Below are positions 1 to 10,881 of a stretch of DNA of 64,000 nt, in pieces. Location: positions 60,057,619-60,121,618 of the forward strand of contig CM043952.1 of assembly GCA_014529385.2 (NCBI GenBank), in the 5' to 3' direction. Position 1 is the first letter of the stretch. Every line of letters begins with the position of its first letter. The notes beneath the pieces are model-generated. The model saw only the letters and a program-made list of their open reading frames with translations, had not been told where the DNA came from and made no database searches. The DNA comes from Adiantum capillus-veneris (taxonomy: Eukaryota > Streptophyta > Polypodiopsida > Polypodiales > Pteridaceae). The position numbers and the translations under genes are program-made.

Positions 1-210
1 GCGAGGCGGTTGAGCGCGGCATAGCGGCATCTCCCTCTTCTTCGCGGCGAGGAATCCTCCACGACAGGAAGCGTAGAGCGGTGAGTGACACACCATAGCC
101 ATCTTTGAGCTTACTAGTTTAGGCTTGTTGTGTGCTTGGAGCCATTTGTGGCTCGCACAGAGTGTATTGGCAATTTCCTTGCATTGATACGTGCAACATA
201 CGCGCACAAA

Positions 211-346
211 AGCATAGCTGATATGACCCCCCTTTGAGCGCCCAAAATGGTGCCGACCCCAAGGGGAAGTAAAAATTGATACAAAGACGCCCGTGGGCAA
301 TTACAAGGGCCAACGGCCAAAGCATTAAAAATTGATAATGCTAAAG
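211..346 (+). repeat. 136-bp dispersed duplication, copy 1
   Basis: This block, from AGCATAGCTGATATGA to AATGCTAAAG, aligns without gaps to 626-761 with about a dozen substitutions. The copies are 415 bp apart in the same orientation. No terminal repeats or coding potential are visible, so it may be a relic of an old transposon. Confidence 0.8.
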
Positions 347-625
347 CACGCCATGGAGAAAAACAAGGGTAAAAAGTGCCCTGGCAACTACTGAAAGGAG
401 AGGGGAAAGGGGAGAGGGTATCCACCAAAATCTCTGAATGATAAGCACCACCAAACTTCTGTGAAGAGAGAAGCCACCCAAGAAGGTATGGGTGTAACTG
501 AAGAAGCTCAAGACGCACAAAATTGGTCAAAAACTGAAATTGCGAAGTCTAGGTACAAATAAATGCTAGTCCTACTTAATTACAGAATGCAAACATCTCT
601 CTCTCTTGTTTGTTTCTTGAAGAAA

Positions 626-761
626 AGCACAGCTGACATGATCTCCCTTGGAGCGCCCAAAATGGTGCCGACCCCAAGAGGAAGTAAAAATTGATACAAA
701 GATGCCCGTAGGCAATTACAAGGACCAACGGCCGAAGCATTAAAAACTAATAATGCTAAAG
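626..761 (+). repeat. 136-bp dispersed duplication, copy 2
   Basis: Second copy of the block at 211-346, same length and orientation. The divergence indicates an old duplication. Confidence 0.8.
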
Positions 762-1390
762 GGAGGAGGCAAAGTGGCGACTAGTTGACAGTGCAGAATT
801 GGACATCCCATGGAGGCGAACAGCAGCAAGCACCTCCAGCGCACGCGATGAGAGCAGCGGCCGGCAGTGAGTAAGCAGTGGGGCAATGGCGGTGACACAT
901 GCCAGGCGCAAGGCAACATTCTGGGAGGCAACATGCAACAAGGCACGGCAGCAGCAACGGCTCACAGCTCTATGTGCTAGGGCAGCCCTGCTCTCTCAGG
1001 ATGAAGGTTGGATGCCTAAGGATGGGACATGATCCTAGGCAAGGCCTCGCAATAGCGTGCTAAGTACAAAGGTCTCATAAAGATAGGGTCAAGGATCCTA
1101 TAAGAGGAGGTGGTTGGGTGGAGAACAGCAAGTCCTAGATCCTCTAGCATTTTAGTGGTGTTAGAGCTTAGTAAAACTTCTTGAGGGCGTGGACAAAGCA
1201 ACTGGTGCTATTTTTAACACGAGTGCTATCTTTTCAAGTAAAAAGCTCTGTGGAGCCAGATGCTAAGGAAGGAGGAAGGAGGGTTTCGACCTCATGCGTT
1301 TCGCGTGCTACATGCACCAAACATACCTGCCCCGGCCCAGAGATTTTCGCCTCTTCACCATCAAGGTTGTTCACATTCGACGTACGAGAC

Positions 1391-2069
1391 CAAAGTGACA
1401 TTTCATTTACCAAGGTCGGGGCTGTAGGGAGGCTTGCTCGACCCAACATGAAAACACATATATATGCAACCCCTTGGGCGTGGGAAGAAGACAAAAGAAG
1501 AAGGAGAGCATCAGTATCCTCAGCACCCGCAGTGCCCAGTAGCCTCCTAGCGTTCTCTCATCAGCGTTTTCAGCAGCAGCAGCGTTTTTGCTTCTTCATC
1601 GGCATTCCACATAGTACCTCAGGGGACAGCCATAGCCTCATCACGGTCGCATTTCCTGTCGCGGCCAAACCAGCATTTTCAGTTTTCAGCCAGCCCTACA
1701 GTCAACATTTTTCAGTTTTCAGCCATCGTCGTCACCGTCGTTGTCGTTGTCGTCGTCGTCGTCAAGCATCTCAGCATTTAGAACCATTGTACCAGACTTT
1801 GTGCAATCTAAAGCAAATACCTCTCTAGCAATAGAAAGGGGGGCCCTTGGAGGGGGGTTTGGGACCCCATCTGGTGTCGATTTTCTCTCTCTCTCTCTAT
1901 CACTCACAACACATTCACATACAGTTTGCATTCTCTTTTGTTTTGATCTATTGCAAAACTCTCAAGAAGTAAAGGGGGAGCTCTCTCCCCTTCAATAAAA
2001 GGAACCTTGAGTACGCACTAAGCCCTCATCCTGAGCATACACCATCATTCACTTCCGCTGCACATTACG
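1391..2069 (+). repeat. 5' LTR of element 1, 5'-truncated
   Basis: It aligns with 6249-7046 of the 3' LTR, including the GCGTTTT-rich part, the CTGGTGTCGAT segment and the tail CCTTGAGTA...CATTAC. The last base is G where the 3' LTR has A (ACA end). The U3 start seen at 5973 is absent. A TATA-like TATATAT lies at 1459-1465. Confidence 0.85.
1459..1465 (+). promoter_or_regulatory. Putative TATA box in 5' LTR of element 1
   Basis: TATATAT sits in the alignable LTR and is conserved in the 3' LTR at 6311-6317. It is the likely U3 core promoter. This is inferred from position and sequence only. Confidence 0.5.
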
Positions 2070-2070
2070 T

Positions 2071-2082
2071 TGGTATCAGAGC
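2071..2082 (+). other. Primer-binding site for initiator tRNA-Met (element 1)
   Basis: TGGTATCAGAGC begins one base after the LTR end and is complementary to the 3' end of plant initiator tRNA-Met (GCUCUGAUACCA). It would prime minus-strand cDNA. The same site occurs in E, F, D, C and B. Confidence 0.92.
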
Positions 2083-2494
2083 TCTTTGGCAAAGTTCGGT
2101 ATCATCACTCAAGGAAAGAAGCACAAAGAACCATAGAAATTTTTGTTTGCTTGTTGTGATCGCACGTAACCCAAGAACACTTGGGCATGTCCATCCCTAA
2201 TCTGTGTTTTTGAAGAGTGACAGGTAACCCAGAAAAGAAGGGCTTGTCCAACCTCCCCTCGTTCCTCTTTTCCACTCATTGAGAGCAGACCTTGCACTTA
2301 GCGACAGGCCATTCGACGTGAGGTGGGAAAAAGCATTCTTTGTGTCAACGAAAGGCCGCCAAGGGCTGCACCCGCAAGAAGGAGTTGAGCTTGGGTAAGA
2401 GAAAAGCCTTCTTAAACGCAGATTGCAAGTCGTCACCAAGTACCAAGAACCCCAAGAGGCCAAGTACCACTCTAAGTACCCAAGTACTCAGTGC
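2083..2494 (+). other. Untranslated leader of element 1, homologous to family A leaders
   Basis: The leader holds a run from ATCACTCAAGGAAAG to CACTTGGGCATG, then TGAAGAGTGACAGG, CACTCATTGAGAG and GTGAGGTGGGAAAAAGCA. The same blocks occur in the same order in element B (61728-62157) and, reversed, in E, D and C. In LTR retrotransposons this interval normally carries the packaging signal. Its conservation across elements with different coding content is the main evidence that they can share proteins. Confidence 0.75.
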
Positions 2495-2617
2495 ATGGTC
2501 ATCACCAGAAGCGGAATGGATACTTTGCGTGAAGGTGATGAGAGTGGAGTTGGAAGAGAAGAAGTCTCTACACCAGGAGGATTGTTCCCCGATCCTCCCC
2601 CATCCATTCTCTTGTAA
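2495..2617 (+). pseudogene. Gag N-terminal fragment of element 1
   Basis: The frame opens MVITRSGMDT and continues through an acidic stretch to a proline-rich PDPPP motif before a stop. Family A gags start the same way (for example C at 59431 and D at 55317, minus strand), which decides the start ATG at 2495. The rest of gag, including the capsid-like core and CCHC knuckle, is missing: the sequence jumps directly to the protease region. It is a deletion remnant and not functional. Confidence 0.75.
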
Positions 2618-2639
2618 AGAGGGCTCGCTTAGAAGCGAC

Positions 2640-2925
2640 TCAAGCAGCTCCTATCGAGAGGTGTCTGGTTTCGCTCCCGGCATGCACTCTTTAATCACGA
2701 AGGAATGACCTAGTGTGTTAGTCTATGTTCAACAGACATCTTTCTGCTGTAAGTTTATTGTTTCTCCTCTCACAGAATGTGATATGATTTTCGACATTAA
2801 ATAGTTTCATGAGCACGATCCACAATTTCGTTGGAAAGAAAACACGCTCACCCTCTGGCAAGTTCCTCTCTCGTGGTTATTCGTGGTGAGTAGGGCCTCC
2901 ATTATTTACCTCTCATTTCTCATGT
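2640..2925 (+). pseudogene. Aspartic protease C-terminal remnant (element 1)
   Basis: Translation shows VSGFAPGMHSLITKE and, after a stop, a motif like ECDMIFDIK with FHEHDP. This matches the family A protease segment (SGFASGMDSLITKE ... GCDMILGIRWFREHNP in copy C). The part with the catalytic DxG triplet is lost in the upstream deletion. Stops interrupt the frame. It was part of a retropepsin that cleaved the Gag-Pol polyprotein. Confidence 0.7.
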
Positions 2926-4257
2926 GCAAGCTAAGCGTGAATTACGAAGAGGAGCTCAAGCGCCATTCATTTATGCCACTAAAGTGACGCGGGACCTCAA
3001 GACTTCAGAACGATACTTAGGTTTGTTAAGAAGTATGAGCATCTCTTCTTGCAAGATGATCTTCTACCCCGTCTCCCTCCCAAGCAATCATAATATTGAA
3101 CTCATGGAAGGAGCACAACCAGTCAATAGGACTCCCTACCGTTTGAACAAGTCTCAAGAAGAAGAGTTAGAGCGGCAACTCACCAATTAGTGGTCAAGGG
3201 ATTCATACGCCCTTGTGTAATTCCCTTTGTTGCTCCTATTTTGTTTGTCCGCAAGAAAGATGGGTCTGCTCGTTTGTGTGTAGATTACAGGGCACTCAAC
3301 AAGATGACCGTCAAGAACAAGTTTCCGATGCCTCGCATTGTCGATAGACTGAATGGCGCAAAGGTTTTCAACAAAGTCGATCTCAAAAGTGGGTACCATC
3401 AGGTAAGGGTATTCAAGGGCGACATCTACAAGACCGCATTCCGCACGGAGCGGGGGCAACGGGAGTATGTGGTTATGCCTTTTGGATTGACAAGTGTCGT
3501 GGGTACTTTCAACCGTCTCATGTTAAGTCGTTTTGGTGACATGACTGACCTATGTGCGCTTATTTTCTAGATGAAATTCTCATTTTTTCTAAGTCATGGG
3601 AAAAGCATGAATGGGATGTAGAAAAGGTGTTAGCCCGTTTAGATGAGTGTCAGTTGTACATTGCAGCTAAGAAGTCGGAATTTTTTCTAACAAAAGTTAC
3701 TTATCTGGGCTATAACATTTCTGCAAACAGTGTTAAGTTGGACCTCGCAAAGGTAGAACAAGCTCGTAATTGGGATTTGCCCAAAACAACATATGATGCG
3801 CGTTCTTTTTTAGGTCTATGTCAGGCATATAGTTCACATATAGAAAATTTTGCATGCATTGCCGCACCAATGGCTGGTGTCTTGAAAGGGGTACAAACTT
3901 GCCGACAATGCGTTGTTTTGCCCGAGGCAACCGTTGAGGCTTTTGAAGCTCTCAAGGTTGCGATAACTGAGGCTCCGTGTCTCATCCTTGCCTCTTGGGA
4001 TGATCCCTTTGAGGTATGGACAGATGCGAGCAACGTCGCCATACGAGCTATGCTGCAGCAGCATGGCCGTCAAGTTGCATTTCTCAATAGAAAGTTAAGT
4101 AGTGCTGAAAAGAATTACTCTATGTACGATAAGGAACTTCTCTCTGTCATTCATTCTCTCAAGCATTGGAAGCATTTTTTGTATGGTAGAGAGTTTATTG
4201 TTCGTATTGATCATCAAGCCCTCAAGTGGCTCCAATCTATGTCTAGTGCACATTAAA
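2924..4257 (+). pseudogene. Reverse transcriptase and RNase H (element 1), broken
   Basis: The Ty3/gypsy RT core is clear: [16 protein letters not shown] near 3135, [20 protein letters not shown] near 3244, [12 protein letters not shown] near 3378, and VMPFGLTS near 3472. The catalytic box near 3556 reads FLDEILIFS instead of the usual YxDD, so the second Asp is replaced by Glu, and a frameshift falls just before it. Another frameshift or stop lies near 3187. The RNase H part follows from about 3985 with VWTDAS, YDKELLSVIHSLKHW and RIDHQALKWL, which contain the expected acidic residues. It would have made and processed cDNA. The frameshifts and altered active site make this copy inactive. Confidence 0.9.
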
Positions 4258-4466
4258 GTGACCGCCAAGCACAATGGTCTCCTCGTAAAGCTAACCATAT
4301 TGCAAATGCGTTAAGTCTCAAAGGACAGATCTTTACTGTTCATACTGATCATCAAGCCCTCAAGTGGCTCCACTCTATGTCTAGTGCACATTAAAGTGAC
4401 CGCCAGGCACAATGGTCTCCTCGTAAAGCTAACCATATTGCAGATGCATTAAGTCGCAAAGGACAG
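4209..4466 (+). repeat. Tandem duplication with 138-bp offset at RNase H end
   Basis: GATCATCAAGCCCTCAAGTG and the next ~110 bp occur at 4209 and again at 4347, with a handful of differences. Both units contain a stop after the SSAH codons. It is a local duplication inside the coding region after or near inactivation. Confidence 0.85.
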
Positions 4467-4469
4467 AAC

Positions 4470-5704
4470 TTGGCTCTTGAGTCAAGTTCAGCAACCTCCA
4501 TTCAAGGAGTCTCTTTTGACAGCATGAAGAACCAGTATGTAGATTTCGAGTTTGGTAAGCAATGGTTGCAAGCTCTTGCTTCCCAAGGGCCTAGCAAGTA
4601 TCTCATTTGTGAGGGTCTTTTGTATTTTCGTCACCGTCTTTGTGTGCTACATTCTCTTAGGCAAGCCATATTGCACAATGCACATGATGCACTCACGAGT
4701 GGGTAGCACAGAGGCATGAATACCACTTTAGAAAAGATAGAAAGATTCTTTTATTGGCTTAAAATGCGAAAAAATGTGCCTAAGTATGTCACACAGTGTT
4801 TTATTTGTCAAAAAGTAAAAGCCCCTAGGGGTAAGGGGCAGGACCTCTTGTTAGCGTTGCCTATTCCCGAGGGCCAAAGGCCCAACTAATGACATTTCCA
4901 TGGATTTTGTAACTAATCTTGCATTCAAGGAATACTCAGTGTTTAACCATTATTGATCGTTTCAACAAGTTTTGCATGTTGATTCCTTGTAAGGCCACAG
5001 TCACAAGCACAAGATGTAGCACGTTTGTTCATTAAGCATCGATATCCCCTTTGTGGTTTGCCAAAGTCAATTGTGTTAGACAGAGATGTCAAGTTTACAT
5101 CACATTTTGGAAAGCACTCTTGGAAAATTTTGGTACTAAGTTGAATTTTTCGTCCACATTTCATTCACAGTCCGATGGTCACATTGAGATCTACAATCAG
5201 TTGGCTTTTGATGTCTTAAAAGTCATATGTACATGATCAATAGTCTCATTGGGAGCACTACCTCCCGTTAGTTCAAGCAATTTTGAATGACTCCTATTCC
5301 ACTGCCATTGGTAGAACTCCATATGAGGCAGCATTTGGTCGTCTGTTCCGGTCTTTGTTGACTAGATCGGTCAGTCAGTTGCCTGATGTCAATGCTGAGA
5401 GCCAGTTTTGGATGAGATTACTAAAAGTATGAAGCTTCAGCTAAACAAGGCTCGAGAATCTTCTTCACGTCATGCTAACAAGCATCGCCAGGATGTTACT
5501 ATCGAGGAAGGGGATTGTGTCTACCTTAGGATCATGAAGCACCGTCTTAAGCAAGTTCGAAAGAAGTGTCCAAAGTTGTCTTTTCGAATGTATGGTCAAT
5601 TTCCACTCACTATAAAGATTAATGAGGTTTCTATGAAATTGCAATTACCTAACTCATGGTCAATGCACAACGTTTTTCATGTTTCTTGGTTGAAGTTGTT
5701 TTAG
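4470..5704 (+). pseudogene. Integrase (element 1), broken
   Basis: The N-terminal zinc-binding region is visible as AHD...HRGMNTTLEKIERFFYW near 4680-4760 and CFICQKVK near 4800. The catalytic core follows with MDFVTNLAF (first Asp), LDRDVKFTSHFWKAL near 5076 (second Asp) and HSQSDGHIEIYNQ near 5164 (Glu). The C-terminal part includes KLSFRMYGQFPLTIK and SMHNVFHVSWLKLF (5570-5702), the GPY/F-type module next to chromodomains. Stops and frameshifts occur near 4705, 4890, 4930 and 5235. The enzyme would insert cDNA into chromatin. The copy is dead. Confidence 0.88.
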
Positions 5705-5960
5705 GGCGATCGACCAAAGAACATTTCCGAAGAGGACGAACCTGAGATCGTAGACGAAGCAAAAGTCATGGAACCGGAGCAGATTTTGTTGCATCACTTT
5801 CGCCATGGCTCAAAGAAACAAGCACGACAGTACGTTTTGAAGTTTAAAGAACGAGGCACCCACGAGACAGTGTGGGTTGACGAAGCTTTCTTCACAAATT
5901 ATCTGAGTTGTTGGAAGACTACAAAGAAGCCATGCAGCTCGGTAGCAGCACCTCACCTTG
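5705..5960 (+). pseudogene. Chromodomain tail of element 1
   Basis: After the integrase C-terminus the reading gives SEEDEPEIVDEAKVMEPEQI, then HFRHGSKKQARQYVLKFK, and then THETVWVDEAFF. The spacing of the basic strand, the Trp and the acidic residue after it fits a retrotransposon chromodomain, which steers integration to particular chromatin. The same block ends the ORF of family A (FRRGPKKQALQTFMKFKYR...TSEWAGEESL), although those copies lack integrase. The polypurine tract follows at once. Confidence 0.78.
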
Positions 5961-5972
5961 AAAAGGGGGAGA
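5961..5972 (+). other. Polypurine tract of element 1
   Basis: AAAAGGGGGAGA lies directly before the LTR start TGTCATG. It is the expected primer for plus-strand cDNA. Family A has AAAAGGAGGGGA at the same place. Confidence 0.88.
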
Positions 5973-7046
5973 TGTCATGTGCACATCTAACCCTATGTGC
6001 ATGTGGACAAGTTGTAACTCCTACTTCTAGGATTTAGGACAGCCTAGGAGGTGTTCTGGCAACCTTGTGAGCCTGTACGCAGGATGTGCATGTTCATGCA
6101 CTTAAGAGTAGTTGCATACCCTCTAATTGCACAACCCATGAGCATTAGCATCAATATCTAGCACCAAGCATGAGCATTTTTCACCGCAAGTGACCGTTTC
6201 CGGAACTGCGTATGAATCACCTCGTATAGGGCTTTTATTTAATAAAGTGACCTTTCATTTTCCAAGGTCGTGGGCTGTAGGGAAACTTGCTCGACTCAGC
6301 ATGAAACACATATATATGCAGCCCCTTGGGCGTCGGAAGAAGGCACAACAAGCAAGAGAGCATCAGTATCCTCAGAGCCTGGGCACCGCAGCCTCCTGGC
6401 GTTTTCTCATTAGTAACCCAGCGTTTTTGCCTCAGCGTTTTCAGCAGCAGCAGCGTTTTTGCTTCATCATCGGCATTCCGCAGCAGTACCTCAGCGGACA
6501 GCCATAGCCTCGTCACGGTCGCATTTCCCGTCACGGCCAAACCAACCTTTTCAGTTTTCAGCCAGCCCTAAAGTCAGCGTTTTTCAGTTTTCAGCCATTG
6601 TCGTCATTAATGACAGCAGATCAGCCCTTAGTCTCGCCGAATTTGCAGTATCCCATCAGCATCTCTAGCGATTTCAGTTTTCAGCCCATTAGCCTTGCAG
6701 TCTCAGCCTCGACTGCAAGCATCGTTGTCGTCGTCACCGTCGTCGCCAAGCATCTCAGCATTTAGAACCATTGTACCAAACTTTGTGCAATCTAAAGCAA
6801 ATACCTCTCTAGCAATAGAGAAGGGGGCCCTTGCAGGGGGGCTTAGGACCCCATCTGGTGTCGATTTTCTCTCTCTACCACTCACAACACTTTCACACAG
6901 TTTGCATTCTCTTTTGTTTTGGTCTATTGCACAACTCTCAAGAAGTAAAGGGGGGCTCTCTCTCCCCTTCAGTAAAAGGAACCTTGAGTATGCATTGAGC
7001 ACTCATCCCGAGCATACACCATCATTCATTTCCGCTACACATTACA
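5973..7046 (+). repeat. 3' LTR of element 1
   Basis: It starts TGTCATGTGCAC after the polypurine tract and ends CACATTACA, giving TG...CA ends and 1074 bp. It contains TATATAT at 6311-6317, GCGTTTT-type repeats (6420-6580), GTCGTC triplet runs near 6720 and the conserved tail CCTTGAGTATGCATTGAGCA. Its last ~800 bp match 1391-2069. Confidence 0.9.
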
Positions 7047-8607
7047 ATATGCAAGCATGTATAAGTAGACATGTACGTCTATTTGTATTCAATACCTAGA
7101 AAATTTTTCGTACTAATAATGATTACCCATATTGCACAACATTTTTTTCCATACCGTACTTATCGTACCTATTCACCTTGTATCAAACCACAAGAAGGTG
7201 TTATACAAGTGCAAGGTTTTACCGGGCTGGCTGAGTTGTAGCAAACAACTACCCACTAACATTACTTCATTAGCCTCAAGTTTTGCAGATGCAAATCTTT
7301 CCAAGGAAATTTCATTTTTCCCCATAAGATGGTGCTTTGCATCTTGTGCTCTGGTGTTTCTGGCCAGCAAGTTAATCCATTTCTGGCATGACTAGCATGA
7401 ATACAACTCTAGTAATGAAGCCAAGGGCGTGTTCTTTAGTATTTTTTTCTTTCTAGCAACGATGCCATGAATTCATCAAGGTTTTTCTTTTCCAAACTGT
7501 GACATGAGTTCCACAAATGTCTAACTTTCTTATCTATCTTTGGATTATTTCTTTCGCTTATTAGCTCCTATAGCAAAGTGCTCACCAAGATTTTTGCAAG
7601 ATTTTGTAGTACAATGCTTCTACAAGCATGGATTTTTAGCCAAATTTTGTTCCTGTAGCAAAGTGCTCATCGGAATTTTCTGTACAGATCTAGAGGCCCT
7701 GATGATGGATATAGTTTTATGATCTTTTCTACGTTATGCTAAGTTTATTTTTTACTAAGGTAATCTACATTGTTCAAATCTTTATGCAATTTTGGCAAAA
7801 TAGGAGATGAAACATTTGTACAAGCTTGTCAAACACATAGCAAGGGACAAATTTTCCAATTTCTTTCTAGGTGCAACATCAAGGATGCACTGTGACATCT
7901 AAGAAGATGTGGAAGTACAATACGTAATAGTCGTTTATATATATGCTTTCAGACGTTCTATTGCAAATTTTACGATATATCTACGAGGTGGTATCGTGAT
8001 GAGTGTAATGCCTTGGTTTACGTTCAAATCAAGATCCACTCTCACTACATTAGCCTTGATCATCCTTTGGCTACTCACTTAGGATTGTGCAGCTACATGG
8101 ACACAGATATTTTAAGCCAAGACATGTTGGTTCAATATATTCTAGACATGTCTAGGCACAGAGCACCATCCATCAGAGAACCATCTATGACAATGTGGAG
8201 TTTGAAGTTGAGGGACATATAAGTTCGATTCAATCATTTCACATACAGCTCTTCTTTCTAAGAGAACAGCATCAGTATTGGAGTTCACTCCATATGTGGA
8301 GAGTAAATGTAACTCTCGACTTAAGACACAGGGCGCCAAATGTTTCTCGTGTCTGCCAACGTAACCGCGAAACGTGTTTCACACGAAACGGAGAAACAGC
8401 CGAAACGTTTCACCCTGCCGGTGAAACGCCTAAACCATTAAAAATTTATTTATGTACTATGTATATGCTATTTCAAGATTAACATAGCATGTGTCTCTAG
8501 ATGCTATTCTTGGTTCTTTTCTTCCTTGCTCGCTCCACACATCACATGCATTCATGTATACACTTGTCATAGAGAGGGTAATTGGTGAGCAAAACGGGAG
8601 TATTTCT

Positions 8608-8609
<2 letters not shown>
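7047..8609. other. AT-rich interval without recognisable features
   Basis: No domain, repeat pair or RNA gene could be recognised. Open frames are below about 95 codons and look random. A cluster of GAAACG and CGTTTC words at 8335-8430 is a local oddity without known meaning. Confidence 0.5.

Positions 8610-8690
<81 letters not shown>
8610..8690 (+). repeat. (CT)n microsatellite
   Basis: An uninterrupted CT run of about 80 bp. The Ser-Leu open frame across it is an artefact of the repeat. Confidence 0.97.
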
Positions 8691-8695
<5 letters not shown>

Positions 8696-9128
8696 GGAAA
8701 AATCATTTGGAAAAATCAGGGCTGTATATTACTAAGTACAATATAATCCCCAGCGGATGCCAAAATAGCCTATCACGTGGGGTGTACAAGCTGAAGGTAA
8801 GGGTGAGAGCCACTATAGTGACAACTCAACTAGAACAATCTCATGGTGGTCTGTGTGATGAGTGGAGGAGAAACCACTGAGGGGGGGCATAATGCCATGT
8901 AATCTGGCCACCTGTAAGTGTGAAGAAGAGTGGAGAACGGGCCCAACGCCGAAGGAAGGCAAATCGTCGAGCCTCGGCTGCTCTAGATGTACCTGAGGAA
9001 GAATCCCACTGCCAAATCAGGGTGTGAATGATGTCCAACCAAATGGCAGTGAGGGTATCTTGAAGGAGCTATGGAGCCGCACATGGAGCCGCACTGAGAA
9101 TGTGAAGACAACGAGCTTTCCAAACATT

Positions 9129-9926
9129 TCATAGTGTAATGCTAGTCATGACTGAAAAAACTTCATCACATGTCTGAGGATCCCCCTGCCAAGCGATCTG
9201 AGGTAACATAGCCAAAGTCCCTCGCCGATAACCAGTCGAGGTAAGCATAAGAGCTGGATCTGAGTCTGAGCCCTCGTAAAAAAGATGCGGTCCGGGCATC
9301 CGCATCAACCATGAGACAGAGCCCCAAGTGAGAAATCCATGCTGAACACCAGCTCTGCTAAGTAAAAAGCAAACTGCTAACCACACTATATGAGAAGAGG
9401 AGCATGACCAAAGACAGTGTGCAGGTGACTCATGTAGTCGCGAAGGACATCGAGTGCATAACGGATCATGACCCATAGTAGCTAGCCAAGTCCCAACTGG
9501 AAGTCCTCCATGTGCAATCATCCACATGAAAAAAGAAATACGACGAGCGGCATGTAAATCCCAGATGGCTGACCAAAATTGTTGTAGATAGGCATAAGAG
9601 AGACCTGAATGTAACCAAAAACGCATACGAGTGGGCTGCTCTGGGTGCTGTCTCATCAATGCTAATCTTCCAATTCTGACAGTGTACTCAAAGAATGATA
9701 CAGGTGCACCGGTGGGGTTAGAGTGAGGCCAATGCCACTCTCCTGGGTCCCAATAAAGCTGAGATAGGGCACGACCCTCCCACACCCAAAGCCTCCAAAG
9801 GGCGGCATCAGCGGAAGCGAAACGAGGGTCAACACAACGACGTTTCCCGCGAGAGCCAACTACTCGTATGGCCTCCCATCGAGCGCCCGGGAAGACAAGG
9901 TGCAGAGAGGTGGTATCATATGTCAA
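9129..9926 (-). pseudogene. LINE L-7 ORF2 C-terminal zf-RVT region (265 codons)
   Basis: The segment has WRLWVWEGRALSQLYWDPG, FFEYTVRIGRLALMR, FWSAIWDLHAARRISFFMW and a zinc-finger-like CTRCPSRLHESPAHCLWSC, as in the zf-RVT domain at the end of plant LINE ORF2 proteins. It is in frame with the preceding segment apart from one TAG. The finger probably contacts nucleic acid during target-primed reverse transcription (family knowledge). Confidence 0.85.
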
Positions 9927-9941
9927 TCTAGCATGAATCCC

Positions 9942-10811
9942 CTAAGAGTAGTCTGTATCAACTGTGAACAGCATGGTGTCCAAACGAACTAATAAGAGAG
10001 TGCTCTGAGCAAAGAGACCTTCCCAGCCACTATGTGGAGGCATCTGAACCGTGCCTCGCATGACTGCGTCCCACTGTGAAGGAACGGCGGAGTCAATCTC
10101 AAGCAGTCTGTCTGTCACCCCGCGACCAATGTCATAATGTTCTGCCACAAAATCTGCATCCAGCATACGCGTCTCATGAAACAACCGCATAGAGGCAGCA
10201 GGGCCAGTGTCCCAAGCAGCCCAATCAATGTGAGTCCTCTCTCCAAGCTGACGGGGTGGGTTCACCGAAGAATCAAGAACTGCATCATTCCAAATGAGAG
10301 GCTGGCGCTCAATCTCCTCACGACATGAGGGAGGTGAGCGTATGATAGCCCGTCGCATGGAAACCCAAATCTGAAGGAGTGATCGGATGAAGGGTGAGAG
10401 AGTGCTGGTGAACAAGGGGGCATCCGTAAAGAGAAAACGATACCATGTATGCCAAGTATGACCATCTCTAGTGCCGAGGCGTGGAGTTGTTGTGCAAAGA
10501 GCGGCCTGAAGAAGCATCTTCCAAGGTTCTTGGCCGGGAAAAAGACCCCGAACAATAAGCTTGGTAAGAAGGGAGCGACTCTGTAATTCTGGATCAATAA
10601 TGCCAAGGCCTCCCTCTGACCTAGGTCGAATAATCGTGGACCAGCGAACTCGAGCACGAGTATCAGTAGTCCCATCTGTGCCACTCCATAAAAAGTTCCG
10701 CACTAGTCTACGGAGCTGAGCTATCACTCCAGAATGTAGCATCCAACAAGAGGCCGTATACCATACTGTAGCCAGAATGACCTCGTTGACGACCAATGCA
10801 CGGCCAGCCAA
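9942..10811 (-). pseudogene. LINE L-7 ORF2 connection region (289 codons)
   Basis: This open frame continues the RT thumb and connection: LAGRALVVNEVILATVWYT, LVRNFLWSG and GGLGIIDPELQSRSLLTKLI match the same blocks in L-1 (DRVVVANQVLLATMWYIT; NFLWS; GGLGIIDPAQQSRALLGKFV). It ends at a TAG that is in frame with the next open segment at 9926, so one base change separates them. The preserved length suggests a fairly young or slowly decaying copy. Confidence 0.85.
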
Positions 10812-10881
10812 CGACAGATGACGTGAAGACCAATGACATAGCTTCCTGCGAATAGACTGTAGTACGGGTGCAAACTGCTGC

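Larger units (their letters stand above)
1..1390. other. Non-coding flank without a recognisable gene
   Basis: I see no protein family in either strand here. Open frames are short and resemble nothing known. The only structure is a 136-bp block present twice (211-346 and 626-761). From about 1391 the sequence aligns with the 3' LTR of the gypsy element that follows, so the first ~420 bp of that element's 5' LTR are missing or replaced by this flank. Confidence 0.6.
1391..7046 (+). mobile_element. Ty3/gypsy LTR retrotransposon with chromodomain (element 1), defective
   Basis: The order is a truncated 5' LTR, a tRNA-Met PBS, a leader, a short gag N-terminus, a protease remnant, reverse transcriptase, RNase H, integrase, a chromodomain, a polypurine tract and a 3' LTR. 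RT before integrase is the Ty3/gypsy order, and a chromodomain after integrase marks chromoviruses. Most of gag, including its core and zinc knuckle, is deleted between about 2620 and 2640. Frameshifts and stops break pol, so the copy is inactive. The LTR tail, PBS, leader, gag start and chromodomain match the pol-less family A elements at 23493-29272 and 51098-64000, so this is the best candidate for their autonomous relative. No target-site duplication can be read because the 5' LTR start is missing. Confidence 0.92.

Noticed and set aside
1181-1828. 215-codon frame at the left LTR
   Set aside because: It lies over LTR and GTCGTC triplet repeats; the same region in the 3' LTR has different frames.
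8335-8440. GAAACG/CGTTTC cluster as a transposon end
   Set aside because: No matching partner end or target duplication could be found.
8491-8880. Open frame rich in Ser-Leu
   Set aside because: It is translation of the CT microsatellite with no domain on either side.
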